Source: Cryptomeria japonica
Taxonomy: Eukaryota; Streptophyta; Pinopsida; Cupressales; Cupressaceae
Reading direction: 5' to 3'
Length of the DNA: 64,000 bases
Assembly (NCBI RefSeq): GCF_030272615.1
Contig: NC_081405.1
Location: 574,027,252 to 574,091,251 of the forward strand
In this document: piece after piece, positions 33,573 to 45,929 of the stretch
Layout of the letters: each line of letters begins with the position of its first letter
Position numbering within the stretch: the first letter of the stretch is position 1
Program-made: the position numbers and the translations under genes
Notes under the pieces: model-generated
The model's database searches: none
What the model was told of the DNA's origin: nothing
What the model saw: only the letters and a program-made list of their open reading frames with translations

Positions 33573-36391
33573 TCACATGTTTAGAAACCACTTATAGGTG
33601 ACACTAGAGTACCAACCTGTATTAGACACAATCGATGCAGTGGCAAGGACATGCGGTTCCTGTGCTTGGTCTAATTGCCTCTTTCCCATTCTCCTCCTAG
33701 AAGTCTCAAAGGGGAACTCAGAGGTGACAGGTTGCTGTCGATTACGATGACGGACCCAACTTGCACTGAACCAAGGCCACATACGTTCGGTGGTTGTATT
33801 GCCTGGATCGCTAGAGGGACTAAAATCAAATGACATGGCACCGACATTCTGAAGATCAGCCATGAACCTATCAAGATAGCCTACAAATGCCATTAGTTTA
33901 TCGCTTGAACCTGGCATTGTTTGGGACAACATGTTTAACTTTCAGCTTGCTTCATTCCACATTACAGTGTCGACATCCTCTAAATTTGTATGTGCATTTG
34001 AAATGCTATCGATGACAGGTTTAGGTGTTGGGTTTTCATTAGTATTAGCAGATTTTGGAATCGACATAGGAATAGGATCTATATGAAACAAGATCTTAGA
34101 GTAAACTACACATCTTTTAAGTTAGCAAACATCAACATTCACAAACATCCACTTACCCGAAACATGTGAATCATGGAATGAATTGTTCATCATTGCAACA
34201 ACCTTCAATGCATGCTTGCACATGTTTCCTTGCAAACTCCACAGATATTCATAGATGTAGAAGTGATCCCCAAATTTCCTAACCACATACCAATTGCACG
34301 AGGACTGACTTTTCACCTAGTACCAACCAGGAGTAGTATCGTCTAAAACACAATCAACATCAGGAATTGTCTTTGCCCTCTCTATACTAGTTTGCAAATG
34401 TGTCAACCTCTAGTTTTTGATAAATCCAAAATACTATAATTCAATCTTATGCTGGTAGAATGGTTCCACTTTATACATAAGTATTAAATACAGGTCTTCC
34501 ATCCTCCTCAAGCATGTCTATTTATCATCTCTTAGGTGCAGCAACTTCAATTTTGCATGGTATGATTCGATGGCATAATTTGTGTCCTGGTTAGCATGAG
34601 CAAAATTCTTGAAGTTTTTCGCCCACATAGCTAACCAAAAAAAAATAGAAAAAAAGAAATTAAAAACAACAGTAGGATGTCAACTACCAAACGCCAACCA
34701 AAATCGGTAACAAGTCATAAAGCCAAATCTAAGGTAATGTCCAACTCACCGATATGACCTTCTCCTTGACACCATGTGCTATAGAAGTACTCTAGACAAT
34801 GTGGTTGATCACTAAATTTAGCAAAGAAAGTGTGCAGCTCCCCCACAGTGCTCTCTTCACTTTCATGCATTGTCATCATTATCACCCCTAGAGGGTGAAA
34901 AATGTCCATTTCTCTTTCCTTTGTTGCATACTTGTACACATTCTTCAACCATGCTCGACGCACGTTCCAAATATAAAGTATGACACGACATTAAAAAACA
35001 CTCCTATTATGAATAAAACATTTAATCGAGCCTGCTCATTTGAAATAAAATGTAGACCAGCATATCATAATGTTTGATTTCATGTAGACAAACATTTCTC
35101 TCTTGCACTTACTCTATCATATGAATCTCTGCACTTGCATCATTCATGATAAATGCATTGATCGTCCAATTAGGCCTCTTTTCCTTTGCTCGTCTTTGCA
35201 ACTCCATCAACCACACCTGAATATCCTTGATCTTCTTCCTCGATGTCACATCCCATGCAACAGGTGCCCTCGATTGCTTCTCGTCGAATATGAGACACGA
35301 ATATAATTGATACTATTTTAAACAACAAACAGGAAGATCATGAGCATCCAAAAATCAAATGGGCTACTTGAACACAGGTTAAGTCCGCAGAGACTTACCC
35401 CATATTTGTCATGCGAGAATCGAACCATCATGTCAAGCATCCAAGATGTTTGTATTCCCATAATGAAAGGTCTATCGGCACCTTCTAGCTACTAGAAAAA
35501 AAAGAAATTAACCTCATCTTGTTTTTCCCATTCTAAGATGCTAGTGGTATCATGCACATGCTTTCGTGACCAAATAGAATGGACCCTCATCGCCACGTTG
35601 ATAACATCCTTGTGTATAATGAATGAATCTCTCTTCTTCAACATGTCATGAAAAATGGGATCATCAAGATGTCTATCCATTATAGCATCAACACTCACAT
35701 CCATCAGCAACAACCTCTCTATATATGCTTTGCATTCATCTGAAAGGTTTGGTGCAAATTGAGAGCGCAACTCATTGCTAGTATCATCCACGCCATGAAA
35801 AGCTTCACCATTATTGTCTACATGCAATGGTTGCTTCAATATCAAGATGGCCACATCTGGCCTACCATATAACACCTTAACAATGAGGTGGTATGTACAA
35901 GCTCTTTTTCCTGATATGTCTAGGAATGCTTCTTATTTGACAACTTTTTCCTATTGTCTTCGGGTCCATATGAACACCAATACCTTCAAAAACAACTCTT
36001 GTATTATCAACAACAGTCGTAATGTCATTAAATATAGACAAAGAATAGGAAAGAATGTGTGTACTAACCAGCTGTACATCTTTGTTGTATGCGTGTTGTG
36101 CATAGCACTATCGTGCTCACTCTGTCGCTTTTGGAGGAATTAGGTTTCAACACCTTCATGCAACGATTCCCCTCTGATGAATGTATCCAATCTACTGAGT
36201 GGAATTGCTGCACAAAGGTCTGTTGTTGAATCATTTTTGGCACAAATTGGCGTCCACTGAATATCCCTTGAAAAGAAATGATGCAAACCTTCACCAGCAT
36301 CTTGAACTTCCAATACCATAATGTCTTGCCATTTTCGGTGTTTTCCCATCCTGGTCCTGTACATATCGGATAAAGATAGAGACATTATCAA
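33573..36391 (-). pseudogene. Mutator-like (MULE/FAR1-type) transposase pseudogene with SWIM finger
   Basis: A MULE transposase cuts and moves DNA flanked by long inverted repeats. Pieces in order on the minus strand: an N-terminal block ending IPLSRLDTFIRGE (36391-36140); CKAYIERLLLMDVSVDAIMD and RKHVHDTTSILEWEK (35875-35492); GIQTSWMLDMMVRFSHDKYG (about 35.4 kb); APVAWDVTSRKKIKDIQVWL with NAFIMNDASAEI (about 35.3-35.15 kb, second catalytic Asp region); IWNVRRAWLKNVYKYA (34.96 kb), where the usual W-H is W-N; NFAHANQDTNYAIESYH (about 34.6 kb); and a SWIM-type LQGNMCKHALKV (34.22 kb). A serine-rich tail ends at 33573. Introns seem to separate pieces. Frame breaks, stops and the His loss make it non-functional. 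The family call rests on the order of these blocks. Confidence 0.75.
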
Positions 36392-36724
36392 CAGTAAACA
36401 ACCATAGTGATGATATCTTCAGTGTGATAGTGTTTTGAGATAGTGGTTGATGTCAAATGTGTTTGCCATGATATTAGTCGCTTGGCACAAATGACTTCAC
36501 AAAGCTACATTATATGGGCTGAATCAATGAATCATGTTAAATGCAATCCTCTACAAGAAGATCATTTTCTTTTGGAATCAAGCTAATTGACTTAGTACTA
36601 TCAATTCATCATGTCCATAGTATGTTATACCAATATGTTGAAGATTTCAACATCTTTGCTTCTCAAGGGTTCTAAAAATATACAAACATAACTTCCCCTA
36701 AATTGATACCCCTTTTAATTTAGT
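36392..36724. other. Non-coding
   Basis: No gene or clear repeat seen. Confidence 0.4.
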
Positions 36725-37140
36725 TTCTAGAAGAACCATATGCACCATCTTGAGCTACAGATCCATCCTTCACTTCATCATCTTTCTTTTCTTCTAATAT
36801 TTGAACCTACATCTTTTCCATCTTCTTTATTTGAGTTAGATCAACCTTCTCCTGTGAAAGAAAAGACTTGGTATTATTTCCTCTACAAAAATTATTAATA
36901 TTTTTTGTATTTGTTATAGTTATAACATGTAATGTCTTGTGGATCATTTCCACTTCTTATATTGGATATGAAGTTAGCTGCTTTATGACCAAACTTGTTG
37001 CATGTATAATAGTAACTATTAAAAGATTGAGTATTATTACATTGTTTACATTCATTAAACCATTCCCTATTATTAGTAAATATATTTATCTTTTTTAAAT
37101 AATAATTCAAATGACTTGAATTACCGAGCAATAAAGACAA
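36725..37140 (-). pseudogene. gag: Ty1/copia-type gag remnant, zinc-knuckle region
   Basis: The open piece 37140-36895 carries two ruined knuckles: YYTCNKFGHKAANF and CYNYNKYKKY, in which several Cys and His positions are now Tyr, Phe or Lys. After a frameshift near 36.9 kb another frame reads CRGNNTKSFLSQEKVDLTQI, then KKMEKM, TAG, VQILEEKKDDE and AYGSSRN before TAA. The same order, knuckle then a basic linker with a Trp in the TAG position, occurs at the end of the 1.9-3.2 kb gag. It is badly decayed and has no pol attached. Gag identity is fairly secure; subfamily is not. Confidence 0.6.
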
Positions 37141-37846
37141 ATATCACTAATAGTTGAAGAAATCACTATTAAATAAGTGATTTCCTCTAAATTTAGAGGT
37201 ACAATTCCCTTGTTTGATGTAATTTAACTTTTTTAGGAGTATGCTTTTAACTAGAAAGTAGAAAAGGCAAAACTAACACCTATACATCAATACTTCATGT
37301 GAGAGAAAAATTGTATTTGACTACATCAATACTTAACACACATTGTGTTAAAAAATTGGCATCAAGAACTCTAAGAAGCATTGGTTCTTTACAAATTGTA
37401 ATGTCTAGCATCCATCATCTATACATCTAGATTAAAATGACATCTTTAAATGTCAAAATATTCATTTAAGATAAACTCAACGCCAAAGGTAAGAAAGGCC
37501 CTTAAATATGGCAGAGATTTATGCTATTGTTTAGGTCTGCATATTGGAAGGAGACAATCATCCATACTTATCACAAGTTTCTGAAGTTCATGTAGAATCA
37601 AGGTGAGATGCAGAATGACCATCAAAGGTGCTCCATGTACCTATAATGGTGAGCCATTTCTAACATAGTGTCACTTGAGAGTTTTTCTATTTACCATTAA
37701 AAGATGTTTTATAACATAGTGGGTAAGTACCTAGAATAGTGCTACTGCTAATTTTATAAAATTATTCTTATTGTCTGCAATAGGGTCATAGAAGTGTAGT
37801 TTCAAGTGACATATGCAAAACAAGAAATTGTAGATAAAGAGAAAAA
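37141..37846. other. Non-coding
   Basis: No gene or clear repeat seen. Confidence 0.4.
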
Positions 37847-38434
37847 CTAATTCCCAATGTGTTGGAGTATGACAGCCATGTTCTCTCAAATCTCCATTAC
37901 TTTGACAATGGGTGATGCCGAGAGCCAGTTATCATCGGAGTTGAGTAGTCTGCGGAAGGGATCCAGATTCCCATTCCTGACCCCTACCCTAAACACCTCC
38001 CATGCCTCCTGGATGAAGTTCTTCCTCCTCTCCTGTGCTGCCCTTTTTTGGGCAATTTCCTCGTCTTCACTATCTGACTCCTCCGATTCTGAGGAGATAT
38101 AGTTGGTGAGGTTAAAATAGATGCCAAGGGTGCTTACCCAACAATCAAAATCCAACTCTAGAATGGCATTTTCTATGGCTTGTCCATCAGATGCTCGGAT
38201 AATGTCGTCGATCCTCTATATGCTCACTTCCTTTGAATCGGATATGTCAACCATAGGGAAAATGACAGCCTCATAAACAAACCCATCACACCAGTGTCGA
38301 TTACCACCCAATATACCATTAGCCATCTACCATACAACATTCCAGACCACATTGTTTTTTTGAAATAGCCAGTTGCATTGGGCCTCAATCGATTCCTCTC
38401 TACACAGGCAACTAAGACCAAAATGATGCACCAT
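37847..38434 (-). pseudogene. Unrecognised 588-bp ORF family, copy A
   Basis: From ATG at 38434 to TAG at 37847 the minus frame is exactly 588 bp, the same length as copy B at 54.0 kb, and can be aligned without a gap. Shared blocks: MVHHFGLSCLC at the start; GG-N/E-RHWCD-G/D-F-V/I-YEAV with P-VDI-DSK; an acidic ESEESDSEDEE linker; and EAWEVFRVGV, PFRRL and NWLS near the end. Three stops interrupt this copy: TAG after WNVVW (copy B has CAA, Gln), TAG before RIDDII (copy B has GAG, Glu), and TGA in MEI-stop-EN (copy B has Gly). A TATA box lies 50 bp upstream. No known domain recognised. The retained start, length and promoter suggest a compact gene, perhaps the first ORF of a mobile element. 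Confidence 0.7.
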
Positions 38435-38480
38435 CGGTTGAGATTCATATTTCCAAGCTTAAGACTTCAATCTAAACCAT

Positions 38481-38490
38481 TCCTTATATA
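38481..38490 (-). promoter_or_regulatory. TATA box of copy A
   Basis: TATATAAGGA followed by ATGGTTTAGA, about 50 bp before the ATG. Copy B has TATAAAGGA followed by GTGGTTTGAG at the same distance, so the element is conserved between paralogues. Confidence 0.55.
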
Positions 38491-38930
38491 AAGTTTCAAA
38501 CTTTCTAGAGAAGTGTAGAGACCAGAACAGACTCGAATTCCAATCAAGGTTCATCTGAACATCATATCTTTACTATTCAGAGAATTTGTCAAGTCCTTGG
38601 TCATACATACTTTATCTAACTAGCCTGATACCAATTTTCCAAAGCGCATGAAAAAACAAAGGTCTCTGGTTTGTCCTTCCACTAAGGTATGGACTACCTC
38701 TAGCTAAAACAAAGCTCCCATGCTCAATCCACATTCACTGACATCCAATACACAATCATAAGAGAGCTCAAGATCCAGGTTGGTTATGTGTGCACCTTGG
38801 GCCATAGAATTACCCATCGAAAGTTTCCATGATGGCCTAGGTACCTTCATGCTTCTTATCTGATTCTTGACTTGACTTTGCAGACCCATTCAGCCAAATC
38901 ATCCTTTACAATCTATTTCAGCTCATTTTG

Positions 38931-39175
38931 CTAGTCAAAAGTCAAGATTTTATCAGTGTATGATTCTAGTAAGACACCAATATTAGCTAGATAATTAGCT
39001 ACTTTGTTTGCTTCATGGAAAGCATGGGAAATTCTATAATTTTGAAATTGGTTAAGGTGCATTGCAATATCAACCAAATAATGATGAAGATTCCAATTGG
39101 GTGTCAAGTTGTTGTTGATGATGTTGATTATAATTTGTGAGTCCCCCTCTATTTCCACTGATGTAAATCTGTTAT
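38931..39175 (-). pseudogene. Plant non-LTR (LINE-type) RNase H fragment
   Basis: A 75-residue open piece reads IEGDSQIIINIINNN, then LVDIAMHLNQFQNYRISHAF, then HEANKVANYLANIGV. EGDS, the buried hydrophobic helix and HEAN..A..LAN are the pattern of the RNase H-like domain at the end of plant LINE polymerases (RVT_3 type), with D of GDS as a catalytic residue. Only the C-terminal half is present; no reverse transcriptase is recognisable upstream (above 39175). The LINE is 5' truncated or decayed. Assignment is by motif, not search. Confidence 0.6.
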
Positions 39176-41769
39176 CAACACAAAATATGAGACCATTATA
39201 TGGATACCATTAGCCTCCAACTAAACTCCCTGTCATAAGAATCCAAGTTCTAATCCACAAACACTCATCACAAATCCTTATTATCTCCAAATGTGTCATA
39301 CGTGGCATACAATCCATAGATGGGGATCCATAGAATCCTCTAGACATCCTCTAGAATCACCTACATCTCACCTATCTATAGGTGAAATGATCTATTCTTG
39401 TTGTTTCATCTCTCAACTAAGACAATCAGTAGTATGAGATTAGCCCAAATTCTAGGCATGAAAACCACATGACATATTCCTATTGAGCCTAGTTTCAAAT
39501 GGTCAATATCCATCAACAGGGGTTGCATACTCTGGGTTAGAGGATGCCTCTCCCACAACATCATCATATCTAGGTCATCCTACTTTAGTTCTCCTAATTT
39601 TAGGATTAGGGAATCTCTTTCTTTCTATAAAGCAAGTCTTTATGCATTGTATCATTGTTTCTGTAATCTTTTCTTTTGAGGAATATGGCACATTTTTCTT
39701 GCTACTCCCATTTGTGGAAGGTGTTCTAGTTTTTTGTTTGATCTTGTGGCTTGTGTTGCAAACTTTTTGTGTTACAAAATTTGAAATGGTATTAGAGATA
39801 TCAAAATTTAACAATAAGGATATAAATATTAAGAGAACAGAACTGTGCATATAGACCTCTAAATAATCTTGATAAAAACTTGCTTATGCATTTTCGATAC
39901 AACACTAAAGAACACCATGAAACCAAAAATTAAAACTTTCCACATTACCATTTTGATACAAAATGTGGGGAAAGATGATCTAGTGGAGTTCCTAACATGG
40001 GAGGCATGGGAAAAAGTATCAAACACATTCTTAGAGGAATCTTTCTTCCTATATTGGTGGGTTGAATAAATCTTATACATCAGCCATTGAGAAGTTTGGA
40101 ATAGAGTAATCATGTATATGTGAGTTAGGAATACCAATAAAATTTTGATTTCTAGAGTTCATTATTGAGATCCATCCACATTATGTATATCAAATTCCTT
40201 ATGGACAAATTCATGTTTGAGGTGGGTTCACGATGTTTGTTGGAGCTTGGGAGGTCCCCCAATTCTTTAAACATATAGATGCCTTTCCTAACAAACCTCT
40301 TTCCTTTAAACTTGTTGATGATGAGTAAAGGGCGTTCATTATACTAAAATAGCTTGTTCCACCAAATGGAAGAGATAGGGAAATTAAGACCATGCTAAAG
40401 AGATTGGTCATACCAAGTGAGGTGTTAGAAAACTATTTACCAAGGTTTCCAAATACTATTAAATGAGTCTATCTCTAAATTTTTGTTTAGATAGTCTAAT
40501 ATTTAATTACAATCCTAATCTATAATGTTGAATCTCCAAACTTCTTGAAATAGGTAAGTTGGACACCCATTGGTGCAGGAGCACCTAGCTTTTAACCATT
40601 TTTTATACATTTTCTAGATTTTGATGTGATGATCCATATTTTGGATTAGGTGTTTAAATAATGGACTACTCAGAGGTCCACATGTGTGTTTGATAGTCAT
40701 TTGAAGCATAATTGTCACCTAGGTTGTTACTTTTCTCAAATATGGCCTATGAGCCGTTGTAAGCCTAAAATGGCATAAATTTGTATTATGATGTAAAATG
40801 ACTTGTAAAGCCTCATTAGGCATTTAGGCATGTTAATTTAATATTCAGAAGTCATCCTAGGAGATTTAGTATAAGGAAAAATGCACATTTGAGCAAAAGT
40901 TGTCATTGTTGTTTGACACCTATTTGCAACTTTTTGAGCAACTTTGCATTTTTTAGAAAATCGGTGGTTAGGCAACCGATGAAGAGTTGGTTATGACCAA
41001 AATGGCATATAAAATACTCCGACAATGATTGTACATGGGTTGGAACATTTTTGAGCAAGTTTGAATTGATTTTGAAGACAATTTCCAGATTTTACCTTGT
41101 AATTTTGTCATTTTTGTAGTAGCGGTCTATACCAAATGGATTTACCTTGCTACTATTCTTTCATGGTGGTTTAGTGTAGGTTATTTTATTTATCAAGAGG
41201 TGTTTTTAATTTCTTTTAGTGCAGGTTTGAGGTGTGTTTACAAATTTGTATTTCTCTCGGCCTGAGCAAGGGTTCAAAAGCCTAGTCATGGTTCCAACTT
41301 AAAATCCCTTGAGTTTTGCTCAATGACCCTTGGGATTCAAGTTATAGAACCCTTGTACAGTGTAAATATGTTTTGTAATGGCCTAGAAGTTGTTTGGAAG
41401 TAACTTTCCATCATTTCGTAGGAAAGTTCAGTCATAGCCTGGTTAGGAAAATAATGGAAAACGTTATATTTACTTGCAGGGTTGTGAAGTTGTGAATGTG
41501 CCAAGCGTTTGGAATGGAAATTTGATACAGGAAAGAGTCTCGTTGAAGAGGCGAAGGTGTGATAGGGTGAAAAAACCATTTAAACCTTTTGAAGAAGACT
41601 GCTAATTCTAAACCCCTCAAAATTGCCATTTTTGGGATCTGAACCAGTACAAAATGACTAGATTGTCTACCCTAGTGGATTCAAAAGTTTTTCCAAAAGG
41701 GTACTCGAATCAAAAAAGGTGTTGGAAGGTTCTTTGAATGAATTTTGAGTAATGTCCCAAAAACCAATT
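39176..41769. other. Non-coding; possible second copia primer site at 39.79 kb
   Basis: No credible gene. On the plus strand TGTTACAAAATTTG followed by ATGGTATTAGAGA (near 39785-39796) resembles an LTR end plus a Met-type primer site, but no gag follows. The remaining ORFs are short and featureless. Confidence 0.3.
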
Positions 41770-41881
41770 GGAAGAAACTATTGAGGATAAATTGATAGGG
41801 AGCACTCCAAGAGAGTTTGAGTGTTGGAAGCAACTATTGAGGACAAATTGATAGGGAGCACTCCAAGAGAGTTTGAGTGTT
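41770..41881. repeat. 56-bp tandem duplication
   Basis: Units 41770-41825 and 41826-41881 both read ggaag-aactattgagga and aaattgatagggagcactcc and differ at about two bases, so the duplication is fairly recent. Confidence 0.9.
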
Positions 41882-43064
41882 TTGACTTGTTAAAGGACAA
41901 GTGAAGAGTGATAGGATCCCACTAAAACATTATCCAACTACCTTTTAAGTAAGGTGTGACTCTCTTTGAGAACCTCTCCCCATCACCCATGAGGAGCTAC
42001 AAGATATTGTTTATTATTATTCTCTGAAATTATATGAGATGTTGTAATGACATTGAATAAGGGAGGTTATAAAAGGAAGTTAAAAACAAGTTATTTATCA
42101 TCTTTTTCAAAATAGGCAATGACAATATGATTATAATTATCACACTTGTGGAACTCATAGGAAAGAGAAAGTAGGCTTGAAAAAAAAGTTATGTATCATC
42201 TTTTTTGAATTCCACAAAGAAATGTTGGATAATTTATTAATACAATTCCCCATTGCATTATCATAGGAATGTTGGGAGTAAATGCATAAAAGGTTAAGCT
42301 TGATTGACATTTATTTGGATTCATAGTTTGTAATCTGAGTAAATCATTAGATGTAGAAGTTAACAAAGATAGTAAATCATCCAATCATCAACACACATAA
42401 AGAACAATCATAACACAAGTAAATGGACCAGAAACAACATCATTAGTGTTTGAGTTGCTCCCTCTAGATGTGAGCTTGTTGTAGCTAACCATTTAACACT
42501 TCTAACTCAAGCCAACTCTACGAGTGATATCCCATCTTGGGAATTGTATATAGAAACATTGGAATTGATATCCAGAATATAGAATATAGAATATGAGATA
42601 GAGAACAATTTCATGCACATAGAATCAAAAGACAATTTTTGTTTTTTTTCACCATATATATTGAAATCCTCCAATTTCTTACTGAGCTAGAATAGAAACT
42701 CAGTTGTGCTACAAGAATTTCATTTTATTTATAGTCATATATATTAAAATGCTTGAATTTGATGTTATAGAATAATTTCGTGCACATACAATAAAAAACA
42801 TGTGTTTTTTCACCATATATAATGAAATGGTAAGAACAATTTCAAAATAGGGAAGATAAGAGTATTAGTTGCTATCAACAATTTTTATTTTTGTCCAATA
42901 AAGCTATATTTTATATTAATTCTCAAAATGTTTGCATTATAAAAGAAAAACCTCCATGGCTAGCTGACTAGACTATCAAAGGCGGTATACATAACGGTCC
43001 ATACATAACACATTCAAAAACATTTTTAAAAGAAACATAGTCCTTGCTTCAAAAAAGGCTGTAT
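41882..43064. other. Non-coding, AT-rich with a diverged local duplication
   Basis: Two diverged copies of a segment with caatttcatgcacata then ttttttcaccatatata lie near 42605-42660 and 42775-42825. No gene seen. Confidence 0.4.
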
Positions 43065-43735
43065 GTTCCATCTTGCTACTCCACGTGAACAGTCATTGTT
43101 CCCTCTTCCACATCCATCACTTCCATGTTCCTCACTTGGCTCATTTATGTCTCCCTGCTAGAGCCTTCACCGAACTGCAACACATGACCCTTCTTAGATG
43201 TTCCTCCTCCACAAGGTCGACCCCGTCATTTTGTGTGTGCAGGAACCATTCATTTCACAAGTGCTCTATATTCCAACCAAGGTCCCCATCTTGCCATCTC
43301 CACACGCTCTTACCAAACATCGACCATTTTAAGGTATTGCACAATACCATGCATTCCAACCTTTGCTACACTTCTTCTCACCTCTTTATTGAATGTCATG
43401 CTCCAGAGAAAGAACAATCGCAAGGGAGGAGTGAATTCACTCACGTGAATCGACACTCCATATGCACTTTAAAAGCCATCCATGTCTCGTGCTAAATATA
43501 ATAAAGTTTTCATTCCCCCTAGCCATTCCTTCTTGACCCACCTATTCATGATTTATCTAACTTTCACAACAGGTCAGAGCTCCAGACACCATGCCATAAA
43601 CAGAGACACTATGTCCGCATTCATTCTATACTTCCATCCACCATCTAGATACTCAGGTCCAAGGATTAACTTCACTGCGAAAAGGAATGCATTGTCTTCA
43701 TAGATGAATAGGTTCATCAACCTATCATCGCTTAT
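43065..43735 (-). other. Ambiguous coding remnant
   Basis: On the minus strand one frame reads RLMNLFIYEDNAFLFAVKLI, then GPEYLDGGWKYRMNADIVS, and continues for about 220 codons with eight stops and no indel needed. That stop density is not clearly below chance. The plus strand has a 140-residue Cys/His/Ser-rich ORF over the same bases. I cannot tell which, if either, was real. Confidence 0.2.
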
Positions 43736-44127
43736 TGCTCACGAAAATGCGACCTATGTTTTGCTTGTCTCTAAAGAAAAGTTGGCCTCCATATTTGAAA
43801 TCGAGATACCTGTAATTCCAAAATAGACATGCAAATCTGTTAGACTAACAACAACGTCTATAAATTATTTGAATTTTTATCAACCTATGCATTAATTTTT
43901 TAGTGCATTCTAATAACTAAATTCATATACCACATGTTCCATGTTATTCTAGAATCTAAGTACTTGTATTCTGCACCATAGTGTGTGGACATTTTTTTAC
44001 ACTTTCATATATTCATATCATGCTATCCTAGGAAGACCTTGGATTCATATAATGCACACAACTAATAGAAAGTTTCATTTTGATATCGACTAACAAGGCA
44101 CATTATGCGGTTTCACAATTTCATGCA

Positions 44128-44258
44128 TGACCGCTCCAAAATGGTAGTACGCAAACATGCCTATTAGTCACACATTTTACATCGTCAATTTTGCAATCAA
44201 CGGGCAGCAATTGACTAACACAATGCTAACATGTTGTACGATAGGTCCGTTTTGGAGG
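44128..44258 (-). mobile_element. MITE-like element, degraded copy D
   Basis: It contains gctccaaaatggtagta, cattttacatcgtcaatttt, attgactaacacaatgcta and ataggtccgttttggag, the interior of the 147-bp element in the orientation of copy C, with both outer ends worn. It directly abuts copy B. Confidence 0.6.
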
Positions 44259-44264
44259 TCTACG

Positions 44265-44413
44265 TCTATTCTGGCTCCAAAGCAGACCTTTTGTATAGCG
44301 TGTTAGCGATAGGTTAGTCAATCGTAGCAGTTGATTGAAAAATTGACGGTGTAAAATGCTCGACTAACATGTGTGTTAGTCAATCCTTACTATCATTTTG
44401 GAGCCGGAATAGA
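44265..44413. mobile_element. 147-bp MITE-like element, complete copy B
   Basis: CTATTCTGGCTCCAAAG at 44266 and TTTTGGAGCCGGAATAG ending at 44412, exactly 147 bp end to end. The interior aligns with copy A and with the reverse complement of copy C. No clear target duplication. Confidence 0.75.
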
Positions 44414-44454
44414 CATGCCCATTTTGGAGGGAGCCCGGGCCACAACGGCTATTC

Positions 44455-44535
44455 TAGTTCCATATGGACACATCTAGTCTAGTTCCAAAATGGCAGTACG
44501 CAATGACTAACATGTGTTAGTCGCGTGTTTTACAT
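44455..44535. mobile_element. MITE-like element, partial copy E
   Basis: It starts at a worn terminus (ctagttccaaaatggcagta), then has tgactaacatgtgttagtcg and gtgttttacat, and stops after about 80 bp. Confidence 0.45.
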
Positions 44536-44699
44536 GAGCCTTGCTAAGGTGTAAGTTTCTATAGCATCTCAGGAAGCATAATGAGAAAAGGCCCCCTTAT
44601 GAATGGAAGAAGTTTCGATTTGATTATTAATCTTTTGTATCCTCAAGAGGAAGTAAAAATTTCAAATAATGGAAAGTTACACTATCGGGCTAAGTCACC

Positions 44700-45005
44700 T
44701 CGATAAAAACACTTAGGCAATAAATACTAGCTTTTGATTGGCGTATCATATACCGACAAGCATGCATGGAAATCCAAGGTCATACCTATTGGCATCAGTC
44801 TCACCAATTATAGTATGGAGTCAACGATGGTTATATTGGAGAAGCATATATTGATAAGGCTCATCGGTATAGTGAACATAAGTGGCAAAAGAAGAAAATT
44901 GTCTTGTCGATAATCAATGCGGCTATCGGTAAGACTTATACCAAAAAGCGCAATAGTGAAAATGTCCATCGATGAAGGTTTTAGCGATAAGAAAGTCATC
45001 GGAGA
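44700..45005 (-). repeat. Inverted copy of the 25.96-26.25 kb repeat
   Basis: On the minus strand it carries the same series: tggcatcatag-like start region, tcatcgatggacattttcac, cggtataagtcttaccgata, acaattttcttcttttgcca and ttatgttcactataccgatg. It differs from the 26 kb copy at many sites. Confidence 0.7.
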
Positions 45006-45029
45006 AATAATGTTAGTCGCTCATTTTGC

Positions 45030-45212
45030 ACCGTCCAACCTTTCATACAACGCGATAACAATGTGTTAGTCAATCACAACCATTTACTGCAAAATCGATG
45101 GTAAATCCATTCTGTCATTTTGGAGCCAGAACATCCCTAACACACGTGGTAGTAAATTAATTATGCCATTTTGGAGCCAGAATAGACACATCCATTTTGG
45201 AGCCAGAATAGC
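45030..45212. mobile_element. Composite of partial MITE copies
   Basis: A left-truncated, internally deleted copy ends ttttggagccagaa at about 45130. A second end-only piece ends TTTTGGAGCCAGAATAG at about 45184, and a third bare terminus sits at about 45195-45212. Three termini in 90 bp, in direct orientation, suggest nested insertion or end duplication. Confidence 0.6.
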
Positions 45213-45241
45213 TTTGGCCAGACGGGACCAACCAAAAACCT

Positions 45242-45545
45242 AACAACACTTCAAACCCTAATGCGGTTAACCCTAACCTGCCTTCTAACCCTAACCCACC
45301 TTCTAACCTTAACGCCGCTAATCCTAACCCACCTTCTAACCCTTGCCCACATAATATCCCTAACGCCGCTAACCCTAACCCGTCTTCTAACCCTAATGCT
45401 GCTAACCCTATCCAGCCTTCTAACCCTAACGCCGCTAACCCTAATCCACCTTTTAACCCTAATGCGGCTTGTAACCGTAACATGGCTAACCCTAACGTGA
45501 AAACCTAATGTGCATTCTAACCATGGGGCGACTTCTAACCCAATC
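45242..45545. repeat. 33-bp minisatellite built from telomere-like CCCTAAC blocks
   Basis: The unit is roughly cttctaaccctaacgccgct followed by aaccctaacccac, repeated about 8 times with variation. Each unit holds two CCCTAAC/T blocks. The 33-bp period is 11 codons and produces the Gly-Leu-Ala repetitive minus-strand ORFs here, which are therefore not genes. Confidence 0.8.
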
Positions 45546-45579
45546 CCACCCGTCCAATCCAAAATCTATAGTCACAAAG

Positions 45580-45790
45580 ATATGCTTTGGCATTGCTGAT
45601 TCATGGACTGTGTGTCCGCCTTTTTCTATGCCCTCGCAATGATGAATTAGACTATCATGGCGTGTTATGCGCCTTCGCTGATTTGCAGACTGCGTGTTCG
45701 CCTTTTTCTACGGCCTTTTGAAATGGCGAATTGGACAAAAATGGCATGTTATGCGCCTTCGCAGATTCATGGATGACCTGGCTTAGCCAT
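45580..45790. repeat. Diverged units of the 84-bp array
   Basis: Two and a half units with gattcatggactgtgtgtcc, gcctttttctatgccctcg and atgaattagactatcatgg then cgtgttatgcgcc. They resemble the last monomers of the 30.4-31.9 kb array (wording around 31780-31840). Confidence 0.65.
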
Positions 45791-45929
45791 GACCGCACAA
45801 CCTACAGTTCAAAAGGCTGTTTAAAAGGGCTAACCCACTACCGGACTACCATGGCTTGTTAGTCACGAGTTGTGATGTAAGGCTTTTTGAAACTAGCAAA
45901 CATGTATCCCGTGCGGTCTCTAACCCTAA

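Noticed and set aside
43073-43495. 140-residue plus ORF, Cys/His/Ser-rich
   Set aside because: Odd composition, no motif, and the opposite strand gives an equally plausible reading; listed only as an ambiguous remnant.
45157-45562. Two minus ORFs (103 and 108 codons) and a plus ORF of Gly/Leu/Thr repeats
   Set aside because: They are readings of the 33-bp telomere-like minisatellite, whose period is a multiple of three.
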